Part shown: piece by piece, positions 45,766-54,401 of the stretch
How the letters are laid out: each line of letters starts with the position of its first letter
Numbering within the stretch: position 1 is the first letter of the stretch
NCBI RefSeq assembly: GCF_000018685.1
Contig: NC_010001.1
Span: 2,186,001 to 2,250,000, forward strand
Reading direction: 5' to 3'
Origin: Lachnoclostridium phytofermentans ISDg
Lineage (GTDB): Bacteria; Bacillota; Clostridia; Lachnospirales; Lachnospiraceae
DNA length: 64,000 nucleotides
Notes under the pieces: model-generated
The model's input: only the letters and a program-made list of their open reading frames with translations
Databases searched by the model: none
What the model was told of the DNA's origin: nothing
Program-made: the position numbers and the translations under genes

Positions 45766-46170
45766 ATGGAAATGCAGTCGACAGAAGACTCGAAATCACC
45801 ATCCCAACAGATTGACGAAAAAATTGAGGAACTGGGTGATTGGCGGGGGCAGATGCTTTCAAAGGTACGTAACTTGATAAAACAGGTTGACCCAGACGTA
45901 GTAGAAGAGTGGAAATGGAGAGGAACCCCTGTGTGGTCTCATGATGGGATGATTTGTACAGGAGAGACTTATAAGAACGCTGTGAAGATGACTTTTGCTA
46001 AGGGAGCATCACTTGATGATCCAACGCATATTTTTAACTCAAGTTTGGATGGAAATACAAGAAGAGCTATCGATTTTCACGAAGGAGATGAGGTGAACGA
46101 GGAGGCGTTAAAGAAACTAATCAGCGCTGCCATTGCTCTAAATAAATCGAGTCATAAGAAATCTCGCTAA
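45766..46170 (+). CDS. DUF1801-domain protein
   Basis: 134 residues with the DUF1801/YdhG pattern: VDPDVVEEWKWRGTPVWSHDG (about 43-63), KNAVKMTFAKGASL, and a C-terminal ending with RAIDFHEGDEVNEEAL-LI. Fold related to the iron chaperone-like YdhG/Frataxin-like group; function unknown. ATG with AGGAGG. Single gene. Confidence 0.8.
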   Translation: MEMQSTEDSKSPSQQIDEKIEELGDWRGQMLSKVRNLIKQVDPDVVEEWKWRGTPVWSHDGMICTGETYKNAVKMTFAKGASLDDPTHIFNSSLDGNTRRAIDFHEGDEVNEEALKKLISAAIALNKSSHKKSR

Positions 46171-46314
46171 AGGGTGAACTTACATGACATAACTTACTTT
46201 ACTAATGACAAATTTAAGGTGTGATACAAAGAACGAAAGATAACTCTAGAGATATTGAATAATAGAAAAGTATAAAAAATGTTATAACATAAAAATTACA
46301 GGGGGAAAAATGAT

Positions 46315-46530
46315 ATGGAGAAACTAAAATCGGTTGGTTCAGTTTTATTAACATTAGGAATTCTTTCTATTTTATTATCATTAGTACATTTGCAGATAAA
46401 AGGTATGGACATTTTTGGGCAATATAAGAGATATGTAGAGATTGGTAGTATTGTTATAGGAGTGGTAATTCTCATAATTACAAAAGTTTTTGATAAAGGC
46501 AAGAATGATACAGAAGATCATAATAAATAA
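46315..46530 (+). CDS. Small two-helix membrane protein
   Basis: 71 residues: two hydrophobic helices (about 7-27 and 42-58) separated by a short loop and followed by a charged tail (KVFDKGKNDTEDHNK). ATG preceded by GGGGG at suitable spacing, and followed by a strong terminator, which supports it being real. Family unknown. Confidence 0.6.
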   Translation: MEKLKSVGSVLLTLGILSILLSLVHLQIKGMDIFGQYKRYVEIGSIVIGVVILIITKVFDKGKNDTEDHNK

Positions 46531-46537
46531 ATGTATT

Positions 46538-46586
46538 AAAAATCTTTGCAATACTGCTTTTTAAGCATTAATGCAAAGATTTTTTT
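46538..46586 (+). terminator. Terminator of the small membrane protein gene
   Basis: AAATCTTTGCA pairs with TGCAAAGATTT, then a T run; inner GCTT/AAGC stem. Confidence 0.85.
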
Positions 46587-46771
46587 ATAAAAAATATTGT
46601 TTCTAGAGTAATATATTCATTAAAAATAAGGCGGAATCCTGTTGACATAGAACAAGGAAAGAATTATAGTATTTGAAATAAGTTTATAATCCATGATGTC
46701 GATATAAATAATGGAACATACATCAATTTGGTTAAAGGATAAATCAATAATAGTGAAGGAGATGAGACACC

Positions 46772-46987
46772 GTGTCTGAGGAAAATCAAGATATATTAGA
46801 CAAATACACGAAAGTTTGTATATGTAAAGCAATAAGTAAAAGTACTATGAAAAAGGTAATAAAAGATGGTGCTGATACGCTACAGAAAGTTCAAAAGGCA
46901 ACATCGGCAGGAAGCGGAAGTTGCGGAGGAAGACGATGCACACCTAAAATCTTGCAATTGTTGGAAGAGAACAAACAAGAACAATAG
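46772..46987 (+). CDS. BFD-like [2Fe-2S] small protein
   Basis: 71 residues. VCICKAIS near residue 15 and GSCGGRRCTP near 50-58 give the four cysteines of a bacterioferritin-associated-ferredoxin-type cluster; the helix VIKDGADTLQKVQKAT lies between them. Start GTG 46772 with AGGAGATGAG upstream. Related to the C-terminal module of the CopZ-like protein at 27800. Likely electron transfer or assembly helper; partner unknown. Confidence 0.75.
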   Translation: MSEENQDILDKYTKVCICKAISKSTMKKVIKDGADTLQKVQKATSAGSGSCGGRRCTPKILQLLEENKQEQ

Positions 46988-47625
46988 AATGTAATGTATG
47001 GATCTAAAATATAAGGGTTATTAGAATGTAATATAATATATGGATCTATAAAATGTTAGGATTAATAAATTGTAAGTATAACTAGAAAAAATAAACCAAG
47101 CAACTGTAATTTGCTTTGGTTTATTTTTTTTACTCTTACTGTTGGTGATTAAAAGTGAATGTTCCTGATTTTAAAGATTTTTATAAATTTTATGCTCAAA
47201 AAGAAGTGACTGTAGTAGATATAACCACTCAGGAAAAAATAAAATACCCAAGGAAGAGAGTACTTTTTTAGAAAAAGTCTACTTAATGATACTTAAATTA
47301 TCTGAAAATAAAAAATGAGCTTGACTATTCACAGAAATATAATATAATAGATAAGACGTAATGTTTACGATTCATTGTGATGATTAAAATTAATAAATAA
47401 TAAATTTTAGTATTTTAAAATACATAATTAAAAACGGATAAAATTATTATATGTTAGAAAATAACTAATTAGATATCTACATTTCTTTAAATTATGTTGA
47501 GAAATATAAAATTGCGTATTAAATAAATCACACTGAATTTAATATTTTGGAATATTCATTTTAGAGTCTAGAAGGCTTTTGAATGATTACTACACTATAT
47601 AATATTTTTAAGGAGGCTTTTTAGC
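46988..47625. other. Intergenic region with repeat, terminator and doubtful ORF
   Basis: A 20-30 base direct repeat (AATGTAATRTATGGATCT type) occurs at about 46988 and 47026. A terminator lies at 47090-47130. A 38-codon frame (GTG 47155 to TAG 47271, VNVPDFKDFYKFYAQKEV...) lacks a ribosome binding site and may be a remnant. The rest is AT-rich upstream DNA of the L25 gene. Confidence 0.45.
47090..47130 (+). terminator. Terminator of the BFD-like gene
   Basis: AATAAACCAAGCAA pairs with TTGCTTTGGTTTATT, then seven T. Confidence 0.85.
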
Positions 47626-48207
47626 ATGCAAGAAACCGCTTTATTAAACATGGTACCAAGGACTAGCACTAGTAAGGGTGCAAATAAGTTATTAAGGAAC
47701 AATGGGTATTTACCAGGTAATATTTTTGGTAAAGGAATGGAATCCATATCGATAGCAGTTAAGAAGGATGAATTTAAAAAATCGATAAAAGAATACGGTA
47801 GAAATGCTGTATTTAAGCTTGTAGATACTAATAATAAAGAATACACAGTTATGACAAAAGAAATTACTGTGGCACCTCTTATTAATGAAATCTCTCATTT
47901 GAATTTTCAATTAGTATCACTTTCAGAGGCGATTAAACAAGAGGTAGCTTTTAAGATTATTGGTACAGAATTCCTTGAATCAAAAAGATTACTTCTGAAC
48001 AGTCACGTGGATTCAGTTCCAGTATCTGGATTACCACATGATATTCCTCATGAATTAGAGATTGATGTTTCATCCATGAACTCTGGTGATAGTTTATTAT
48101 TTAAAGATATAAAACTCCCAGAAGGAATTACTTCCGATGTTGATCCAGAGCTAAAAATAATAACAGTAAAAGGATTAAAAAGACAGGAAGTAGCTGCGAG
48201 TGAATAA
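47626..48207 (+). CDS. rplY: Ribosomal protein L25 / general stress protein Ctc
   Basis: 193 residues, the long Ctc (TL5) form: N-terminal 5S-rRNA-binding beta-barrel (about 1-92; GYLPGNIFGKGMES, VMTKEITVAPLINEISHLNF) and C-terminal domain (93-190; HVDSVPVSGLPHDIPHELEI, LPEGITSD). Binds 5S rRNA in the 50S subunit; in Bacillus the Ctc form is stress induced. The conserved N-terminal Arg of classical L25 (SRGANKLLR-type) is present in slightly changed form. ATG with AAGGAGG. Monocistronic with terminator at 48277. Confidence 0.9.
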   Translation: MQETALLNMVPRTSTSKGANKLLRNNGYLPGNIFGKGMESISIAVKKDEFKKSIKEYGRNAVFKLVDTNNKEYTVMTKEITVAPLINEISHLNFQLVSLSEAIKQEVAFKIIGTEFLESKRLLLNSHVDSVPVSGLPHDIPHELEIDVSSMNSGDSLLFKDIKLPEGITSDVDPELKIITVKGLKRQEVAASE

Positions 48208-48276
48208 GAAGATATAACTTAATAATATTAAATCCATAATTTAATTATAAATTGTATTAATGTATATGGTGATTTT

Positions 48277-48310
48277 GAAGCTTTTTCGGTAACGAAGAAG
48301 CTTCTTTTTT
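48277..48310 (+). terminator. Terminator of the L25 gene
   Basis: GAAGCTTTTTCG pairs with CGAAGAAGCTTC around GTAA, then six T. Confidence 0.9.
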
Positions 48311-48390
48311 CACTTAATATGACGATATCTTCTGGCAAGTAAGTGAAAACTTTTAGTTAGTAGAAGGGGTAACACACGAAATAATTTTGA

Positions 48391-48419
48391 TTGACATTAT
48401 ATGGAATTAAAGATAAGAT
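48391..48419 (+). promoter_or_regulatory. Consensus sigma-A promoter of the small basic protein gene
   Basis: TTGACA (48391-48396), a 17-base spacer and TAAGAT (48414-48419), close to the ideal promoter, 47 bases before the ATG at 48466. Confidence 0.75.
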
Positions 48420-48465
48420 AGTATTAATGGTTATCCAAAATATAACAAATGAGGAGGTGAGATAA

Positions 48466-48552
48466 ATGGGAGATAAGAATCCAAAAAAGGCTCCGAAAAA
48501 GAAGGGTTCCGCACAATCATCAGCGGCATCAGCTTCAACAAAGAAAAAATAA
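48466..48552 (+). CDS. 28-residue lysine-rich small protein
   Basis: Begins MGDKNPKKAPKKKGSAQS and ends STKKK. Preceded by GAGGAGGTGAG at good spacing, driven by a consensus promoter (48391-48419) and followed at once by a terminator. I recall similar MGDKxPKKxPKKKK small proteins in clostridia, function unknown. Very basic (about ten Lys), no hydrophobic core, so probably disordered and nucleic-acid binding (inference). Confidence 0.75.
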   Translation: MGDKNPKKAPKKKGSAQSSAASASTKKK

Positions 48553-48553
48553 G

Positions 48554-48597
48554 ACACAAAGATTCCCTCTAGTTGTGAAAGAGGGAATCTTTGTGTT
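48554..48597 (+). terminator. Terminator of the small basic protein gene
   Basis: ACACAAAGATTCCCTC pairs exactly with GAGGGAATCTTTGTGT around an 11-base loop; T-rich 3' side. Confidence 0.9.
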
Positions 48598-48672
48598 TAT
48601 AGGATTATTAATGAAATAAGAATATAACGAAATATGATTATAACGAGATAAGATTATTATCGGTATAGGTCA

Positions 48673-50013
48673 TCAAAAGTTACTAGACGTAAATTGATAT
48701 CTTATAAATATAATACCAATGATGTCTGCCAAGGCCCACCCAATTGGGATAGACCACCATATTCCAACTAATCCAATGAAAGATACTGAGGAAAGTATAT
48801 AAGCTAATATAACTCTAGTGCCTAAACTTACCATTGTAAGGACGATTGATATACCAGGTTTACCAAGTCCTCGAAATAAACCATAGAACATAAATAAATA
48901 TCCAATTAAGCAATAAAAGCCAGCTACAATCCATAGGTATTGAATGCCAATCTTTAATATTTCTGTTTCTTCTTTATTAACAAATATGTACATTAAAGGT
49001 TTTGCAAATAATAATATGAAAACTGAAATAATGATACAGTAAATAGTAATTATTTTAACCGCTGAGCGTATTCCAGTACGAATACGTTCTAATTTTTTTG
49101 CTCCCATATTTTGAGCAATAAAGGTTGAAAATGCGTTACCAAAATCCTGTACCGGCATGTAAGCAAAACTTTCTATTTTAACTACTGCAGTAAAGGCAGC
49201 CATTGTTGAAACACCGAAGCTATTTACCAATCCTTGAATCATTAATATTCCAAAATTCATAATTGAATATTGTATGCTTGAGAGGATGGAGTAATTCGAA
49301 ACCATTGTTACAACACTCTTATTTAAATATAGATGTTCCCGTTTCAGACGAATCTGAGGAACATGAAACATACAAAAAATTGCAATACCAATTGCTGAAA
49401 ATCCTTGTGCAATAATCGTAGCATAAGCTGCACCAGCAATACCCATATGTAATGGCACGACAAAAATGATATCCAGTACGATATTTATGATAGCAGACAT
49501 AATTAAAAATACTAGCGGAACGATTGAATTCCCTAAACTACGCATAACAGCACTAAAATAGTTATAGATATAGGTAAAACCAATTCCTAAAAAGATAATT
49601 TGCAGGTAGGTCTTCGAATCACTGAGAACTTCTGGAGGGATATTGATAAAGGTTAAAATTTCGTCAATAAATATAATTGAGAGTAAGTTAATAACAATGG
49701 TGACAATTCCAATAAAAATAAAGGATGTAAAAAAGCTGTTTTTTAATTTATCAATTTCGTTAGCACCATAATTTAAAGAGAAAACTGCTCCACTACCCAT
49801 GCAAAATCCGATGATAATAGAGGTTAATAAGACCATAACTGTAAACGAACTACCCACTGCAGCCAGAGCATTAGGGCCTATAAATTTACCTACGATAATA
49901 GTATCAGCAACATTATATAATTGTTGAAAGATATTACCTATTATCATTGGAATGGCAAAATGAATCATTGTTTTTGTTTCGTTACCATTAAGAAGATCTC
50001 TTGTACTTTTCAT
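48673..50013 (-). CDS. MATE-family efflux transporter
   Basis: 446 residues with twelve predicted membrane helices in two similar halves, the pattern of MATE (NorM/DinF-like) Na+- or H+-driven multidrug exporters. N-terminus typical: TMIHFAIPMIIGNIFQQLYN, then VADTIIVGKFIGPNALAAVG. ATG 50013. Divergently arranged with an Lrp/AsnC regulator gene 230 bases away, which may control it. Substrate unknown. Confidence 0.92.
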   Translation of the reverse strand: MKSTRDLLNGNETKTMIHFAIPMIIGNIFQQLYNVADTIIVGKFIGPNALAAVGSSFTVMVLLTSIIIGFCMGSGAVFSLNYGANEIDKLKNSFFTSFIFIGIVTIVINLLSIIFIDEILTFINIPPEVLSDSKTYLQIIFLGIGFTYIYNYFSAVMRSLGNSIVPLVFLIMSAIINIVLDIIFVVPLHMGIAGAAYATIIAQGFSAIGIAIFCMFHVPQIRLKREHLYLNKSVVTMVSNYSILSSIQYSIMNFGILMIQGLVNSFGVSTMAAFTAVVKIESFAYMPVQDFGNAFSTFIAQNMGAKKLERIRTGIRSAVKIITIYCIIISVFILLFAKPLMYIFVNKEETEILKIGIQYLWIVAGFYCLIGYLFMFYGLFRGLGKPGISIVLTMVSLGTRVILAYILSSVSFIGLVGIWWSIPIGWALADIIGIIFIRYQFTSSNF

Positions 50014-50245
50014 TTTTATAAATAAAATTCCTTTCCGTTATTATTTTTTAGTAAAGTAATGAATAAGACTAGTTTTATTTTTGGTTTCATTATGTTAAAT
50101 ACAACTTACATTATGTAATATATTTAGACTACCATTAGATTCCAGGTATGTCAATATGAGTTAATGAAAAGAAGGTTTTCTTGTTTTTGCAACCATAAAA
50201 TGTTATCATGAATGGAAGCATACTTAAAAATAGGAGTGAGAGTTT

Positions 50246-50704
50246 ATGTATTTAAATGGATTGGATGAGGTAGACAGAACAATTATTTCATTACTTACTA
50301 AAAATGCTAGAATGAGTTATGTAGATATTGGTGAGGCTGTCGGATTATCCCGAGTTGCTGTTAAAACAAGGATTTGCGCTTTAGAGGAAAGAGGAATCAT
50401 AGAAGAGTATACTACCATTATTAATCCACAAAAAATAAGTAGTGCTGTATCGTCCTATTATGAGATAGAAATAGAGCCTAGATATTATCAAGAAGTGATA
50501 GATATTTTAGAAAAAAATGATAGGGTTACTCAAATCTATCAAGTATCTGGAAAAAACAAATTGCATGTTCATGCAGTAGCAGAAGATAATGACGGAATGG
50601 AAGAATTTTTAAATAGTGTGATGTATAAATTACCGGGAGTTTTAACATTAGATTGTAATATAATTCTCTCAAGAATTAAGGATATAAAGGGACTGAGATT
50701 ATAG
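50246..50704 (+). CDS. Lrp/AsnC-family transcriptional regulator
   Basis: 152 residues. N-terminal AsnC-type HTH (about 8-60; LDEVDRTIISLLTKNARMSY, IGEAVGLSRVAVKTRI) and C-terminal RAM/ACT-like ligand domain (about 70-150). Members respond to amino acids and act as dimers to octamers. ATG with AGGAGTGAG upstream. Divergent from the MATE gene, so exporter expression may depend on an amino-acid-like effector (inference). Confidence 0.9.
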   Translation: MYLNGLDEVDRTIISLLTKNARMSYVDIGEAVGLSRVAVKTRICALEERGIIEEYTTIINPQKISSAVSSYYEIEIEPRYYQEVIDILEKNDRVTQIYQVSGKNKLHVHAVAEDNDGMEEFLNSVMYKLPGVLTLDCNIILSRIKDIKGLRL

Positions 50705-51101
50705 ATCTCTATATTTAATGAAATTATTTTTTAAAACTATGGATGGTGTACATATGTGCATAATATGTTCAAACTTTGAAGATCTTTTAGAATTTATAAA
50801 AGTAAATGAATTAAATATGACCAATTATTCTCCAATAACAGGATCATATGTTATTGGACAGTAGTCACAGCACAGCAATGGCCTTTACCGTTTTGCAACT
50901 GTGTAACGTGTAAAGAAACCAAGCTAATTAAAGAGAAGATGAGAAAAAGCAATAATCTCCGAACGTCTTAACAAAAGATGTTCGGAGATTATAAATTTTT
51001 ATAGCTTTATTAAACTAACTTTGATTTTTATATTATTGATAAAACCAGATTTTGCTTTGGTCGAACCTATTAGAATTACATTTGCCACATGCTTTCGTTA
51101 A
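50705..51101. other. Intergenic region with small doubtful ORF and terminator
   Basis: ATG 50739 to TAG 50864 encodes 41 residues (MDGVHMCIICSNFEDLLEFI...) with a CxxC pair but no ribosome binding site; status uncertain. A terminator follows at 50951-51000. Confidence 0.4.
50951..51000. terminator. Bidirectional terminator
   Basis: ATAATCTCCGAAC pairs with GTTCGGAGATTAT, inner GTCTT/AAGAT pairing, then ATTTTT. Lies between the Lrp gene and the convergent pyrophosphatase gene. Confidence 0.85.
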
Positions 51102-53186
51102 TTATAGTAAATAGCTAGCAACAATAAGTGATGCAAAAACTATGGAAACCATAGAAGTAAGCTTAATTAAAATGTTAATTGATGGGCCGGAGGTATCTTT
51201 AAAAGGATCACCAACGGTGTCTCCGACAACAGCTGCTTTATGTTGGTCACTTCCTTTTCCATTATGTGCACCCTGCTCAATAAACTTTTTGGCATTATCC
51301 CATGCTCCGCCGGAATTGGCCATCATAACAGCTAGTACAAAACCTGTAACTGTATTGCCTGCAAGGAGACCAGCAACACCTTCTGGACCCATAATAAATC
51401 CAACGACAATTGGAATAATAACAGCAATCAAAGCTGGTGCAATCATGAGTTTTTGAGCTGACTTTGTACACATATCAACACAGGAAGCATAATCTGGCTC
51501 TGCTTTTCCTTCCATAATCCCAATGATAGTCTTAAACTGACGTCTTACTTCTAATACAATTGACTGAGCCGCTTTACCTACCGCACTCATGGTTAACGCA
51601 GCGAAGAGAAATGGTAACATACCTCCTATAAATAGTCCTACCAATACTTTAGGATTAGTGATTGTTAGGTCAAGTTTTAATTCAGGACTAATCTGATGGA
51701 TCTTATCAATGTAAGAAGCTATCAATGCGAGAGCAGTTAAAGCAGCGGAACCTATCGCAAATCCTTTTCCAGTAGCAGCAGTTGTGTTTCCTAAAGCATC
51801 CAAAGCATCTGTTCTTTCTCTTACAGAAGCATCCATATGTGTCATCTCTGCAATTCCACCAGCATTATCAGCAATTGGACCATATGCATCTGTAGCTAGT
51901 GTAATACCTAAAGTGGATAGCATTCCTACTGCAGATAAACCTATACCGTAAAGTCCGATATTAAAATCATTTACACCTCCGGTAGCGTAGTAGCTAACAA
52001 GAACTGAAATACCTACGATTACTACAGGGACTACAGTAGATAGCATACCAAGAGATAATCCGCTGATTATGACAGTAGCAGGTCCTGTTTCACTAGAATC
52101 AGCAAGTTTCTTTGTTGGTTTATAAGAATCAGATGTAAAATATTCTGTTATAGCGCCAATTAAAACTCCGGCTATCAATCCTGAAAGAATCGCGACATAA
52201 AGACCCATATGATCCGGAAGTAATATCTTAATTACAAAATAAGATGCAACAACGATGATACCAGCACTGATATATGTACCTGTCCTTAGTGCCCTTAGAA
52301 GATTCTTTTGTGAAGCACCTTCTTTGGTTTTAACAAAAAATGTTCCAATAATCGAAGCTACTACACCAATTGCTGCTAGTAACATTGGTACAGAAACACC
52401 ACTTATTCCATATCCGGCGGCAACAGCTAGAGCTGCTGTAGATACAATTGAACCAACATAAGATTCATAAAGGTCAGCTCCCATTCCTGCTACATCACCA
52501 ACATTGTCACCAACATTATCAGCAATAACTGCTGGATTACGAGCGTCGTCTTCTGGTATACCTGCCTCTATCTTACCAACAAGATCAGCTCCAACATCAG
52601 CGGCTTTCGTAAAAATACCTCCACCTACTCTGGCAAAGAGAGCCATACTAGACGCACCCATACCGAAAGTTAGCATATTCGATGTGATTTCTGCAATCTT
52701 TTCGCTTGCCGGAAGGTTATGGAATACTGCATTTAAAATTAAATACCATATAGAAAGATCTAGAAGACCAAGACCAACTACTGTAAATCCCATAACTGAA
52801 CCAGCAGAAAATGCTACTCTGAGTCCTTTGTTTAGGCTCTTTGATGCTCCCTCAGCAGTTCTATTGTTAGCCATAGTAGCAGTATGCATTCCAATAAAAC
52901 CAGAGAGTCCTGAAAAAAATCCACCTGTTAGAAAAGCAAAAGGAGTGAAAAAGCTTAAATAACCAGTAAAGGCCATAATGATTAATATACAAAAGACTAC
53001 ACCGAAAAATAAAGCCACTCCTGTATATTGCCGTTTCAAGTAAGCATTTGCACCTTTTCTGACAGCTGTTGAGATTTTTATCATTTCAGCTGTGCCTTCC
53101 GGTTGCTTTTTAACACGTAGGAACATGCATAAGGCGAAAATAAGGCCTAACAATGATCCTGCTGCAACAAAATAAATAGCATTCAT
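51102..53186 (-). CDS. hppA: Membrane-bound K+-dependent ion-pumping pyrophosphatase
   Basis: 694 residues, about sixteen membrane helices. Hydrolyses pyrophosphate in the cytoplasm to pump H+ and/or Na+. The catalytic signature DVGADLVGKIEAGIPEDDARNPAVIADNVGD (near 195-225), DNAGGIAEM near 445 and WDNAKK near 630 bind Mg-PPi. Ala residues in GNTTAATGKG (near 470-480) are those of K+-dependent enzymes; K+-independent ones carry Lys there. Whether Na+ or H+ is pumped depends on a membrane Glu I cannot place without alignment. ATG preceded by AGGAGG. Typical of anaerobes saving energy from PPi. Confidence 0.95.
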   Translation of the reverse strand: MNAIYFVAAGSLLGLIFALCMFLRVKKQPEGTAEMIKISTAVRKGANAYLKRQYTGVALFFGVVFCILIIMAFTGYLSFFTPFAFLTGGFFSGLSGFIGMHTATMANNRTAEGASKSLNKGLRVAFSAGSVMGFTVVGLGLLDLSIWYLILNAVFHNLPASEKIAEITSNMLTFGMGASSMALFARVGGGIFTKAADVGADLVGKIEAGIPEDDARNPAVIADNVGDNVGDVAGMGADLYESYVGSIVSTAALAVAAGYGISGVSVPMLLAAIGVVASIIGTFFVKTKEGASQKNLLRALRTGTYISAGIIVVASYFVIKILLPDHMGLYVAILSGLIAGVLIGAITEYFTSDSYKPTKKLADSSETGPATVIISGLSLGMLSTVVPVVIVGISVLVSYYATGGVNDFNIGLYGIGLSAVGMLSTLGITLATDAYGPIADNAGGIAEMTHMDASVRERTDALDALGNTTAATGKGFAIGSAALTALALIASYIDKIHQISPELKLDLTITNPKVLVGLFIGGMLPFLFAALTMSAVGKAAQSIVLEVRRQFKTIIGIMEGKAEPDYASCVDMCTKSAQKLMIAPALIAVIIPIVVGFIMGPEGVAGLLAGNTVTGFVLAVMMANSGGAWDNAKKFIEQGAHNGKGSDQHKAAVVGDTVGDPFKDTSGPSINILIKLTSMVSIVFASLIVASYLL

Positions 53187-53523
53187 AAAATTTACCTCCT
53201 AAATTCATATTACTAGTCTATATATATGATTAATAAAATAGGAAATACCAATACTTTGTACCATTTTTTTCTAAGGTTAATAATTTTCTATTCAATTGAT
53301 GAAATTATTAGAAGAATGGTTGTAAATGGTCGGAGAACATGGATAAAGAAAGATAAATGGACTTTGACAATTAATATTGATAGATGATAGAATATGTAAT
53401 AATCTGTTAATTGATCTTTCAATCAGTGAGGAGAAGATATACCATTTTAACCTACAACAATGTTCTAGACGAAGAAACAATATCGTTTTTTTGCATAAGA
53501 TAACAATAAAAGGATTAATTTCG

Positions 53524-53865
53524 ATGTATAGTACAGAAAAGTATGAAATATCGTTTGCTGGTGTAAGGGATAATAGATTTAATTTAAATGCTGTTACTAG
53601 CATCTGGAGATTAGCTGCGAATACTGCAGAAGGAGAAACAGGGCTTTATATTAATGCGCAGATCGAGGAGAGAAATCTTGTATGCCATAATTGCTGCGTT
53701 TCTGAGATAGCTATTGTAGCGACTGTTGTCAGAAATCCGATAAGTGAACCAAATGATAATTTTTTCTATGAGGTATTACAGCATGTGGTTGATCTAATTA
53801 GGGAAACTGTAGGTAATGTGTCAACAACTATAATCAAGGCGTTAGTTGAGGTGGCGATAAGATAA
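53524..53865 (+). CDS. Hypothetical 113-residue protein
   Basis: Begins MYSTEKYEISFAGVRDNRFN; the middle holds ERNLVCHNCCVSEIAIVATV and the end an amphipathic helix LQHVVDLIRETVGNV. The frame is open from 53377, but AAAAGGA before ATG 53524 decides the start. I do not recognise it. Single gene, convergent with nothing nearby, followed by a terminator at 53948. Confidence 0.55.
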   Translation: MYSTEKYEISFAGVRDNRFNLNAVTSIWRLAANTAEGETGLYINAQIEERNLVCHNCCVSEIAIVATVVRNPISEPNDNFFYEVLQHVVDLIRETVGNVSTTIIKALVEVAIR

Positions 53866-53947
53866 TATTTTAGCTTTAACATAATGAATGTTGAAATATT
53901 GACTAATTTTTTTCATCCGAAGCAATTTAGTAATATAAACTTTTATC

Positions 53948-53973
53948 AACTACCCTGTTAATTGGGGTAGTTG
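53948..53973 (+). terminator. Hairpin after the hypothetical gene
   Basis: CAACTACCC (53948-53956) pairs with GGGTAGTTG (53965-53973). No clear T run. Confidence 0.6.
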
Positions 53974-54078
53974 AATAACCCTATTAATTTTGAAGACAAG
54001 CCATAAGAATCTAAATAAGAATATAGCTAAACTTCTGATACAGTTGCAACTATTCTCTATTTGGTCAAAGAAATTATA

Positions 54079-54116
54079 ACAACCCACTAATAATATTTAG
54101 TAGGTTGTGTTTTTTT
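54079..54116 (+). terminator. Intrinsic terminator
   Basis: ACAACC-ACTAA pairs with TTAGT-GGTTGT, then seven T. Confidence 0.85.
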
Positions 54117-54317
54117 ACATAAATATAATATACGAAGTTTTAAGTATAAAAATAATATAAATAAAACTAACATTTTAATTACCGTAAGAGAGATTCTAGG
54201 TTACGGGATTATTAGAAGGTAAAGTTGATAAGTGGTATAATATGTATTATACTTGTCTGTATAAGTTCGGTTATGCCGCTTATGCGTTACTAAAAAAATT
54301 AGAAGGGGTGATTTCAT

Positions 54318-54374
54318 ATGAAAAATACAATATTAGAAAGTTTGAAATATATGAGGAGGGCGACTATATTTTAA
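54318..54374 (+). CDS. 18-residue leader peptide before the methyltransferase
   Basis: AGAAGGGGTGA (54301-54311) precedes ATG 54318; the peptide is MKNTILESLKYMRRATIF, stop at 54372. Codons 12-15 form the AGGAGGG arm of a hairpin with CCCTCCT just after the stop. The strong ribosome binding site and position match leader peptides of translational attenuators. Confidence 0.6.
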   Translation: MKNTILESLKYMRRATIF

Positions 54375-54393
54375 CCCTCCTATCAAATGGAGG
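54354..54393 (+). promoter_or_regulatory. Mutually exclusive hairpins controlling the methyltransferase ribosome binding site
   Basis: Arm 1 AGGAGGG (54354-54360, inside the leader ORF) pairs with arm 2 CCCTCCT (54375-54381). Arm 2 can instead pair with arm 3 GGAGG (54389-54393), the ribosome binding site of the methyltransferase. A ribosome position on the leader would decide which forms. Confidence 0.55.
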
Positions 54394-54401
54394 ATAATAA
54401 A

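Larger units (their letters stand above)
53866..54317. other. Intergenic region with two terminators
   Basis: Holds hairpins at 53948-53973 and 54079-54116, then AT-rich sequence leading to the leader of the methyltransferase gene. No gene recognised. Confidence 0.5.

Noticed and set aside
52504..52962. 152-codon plus-strand ORF inside the pyrophosphatase gene
   Set aside because: It is the complement of a highly conserved hppA region, without ribosome binding site; a shadow.
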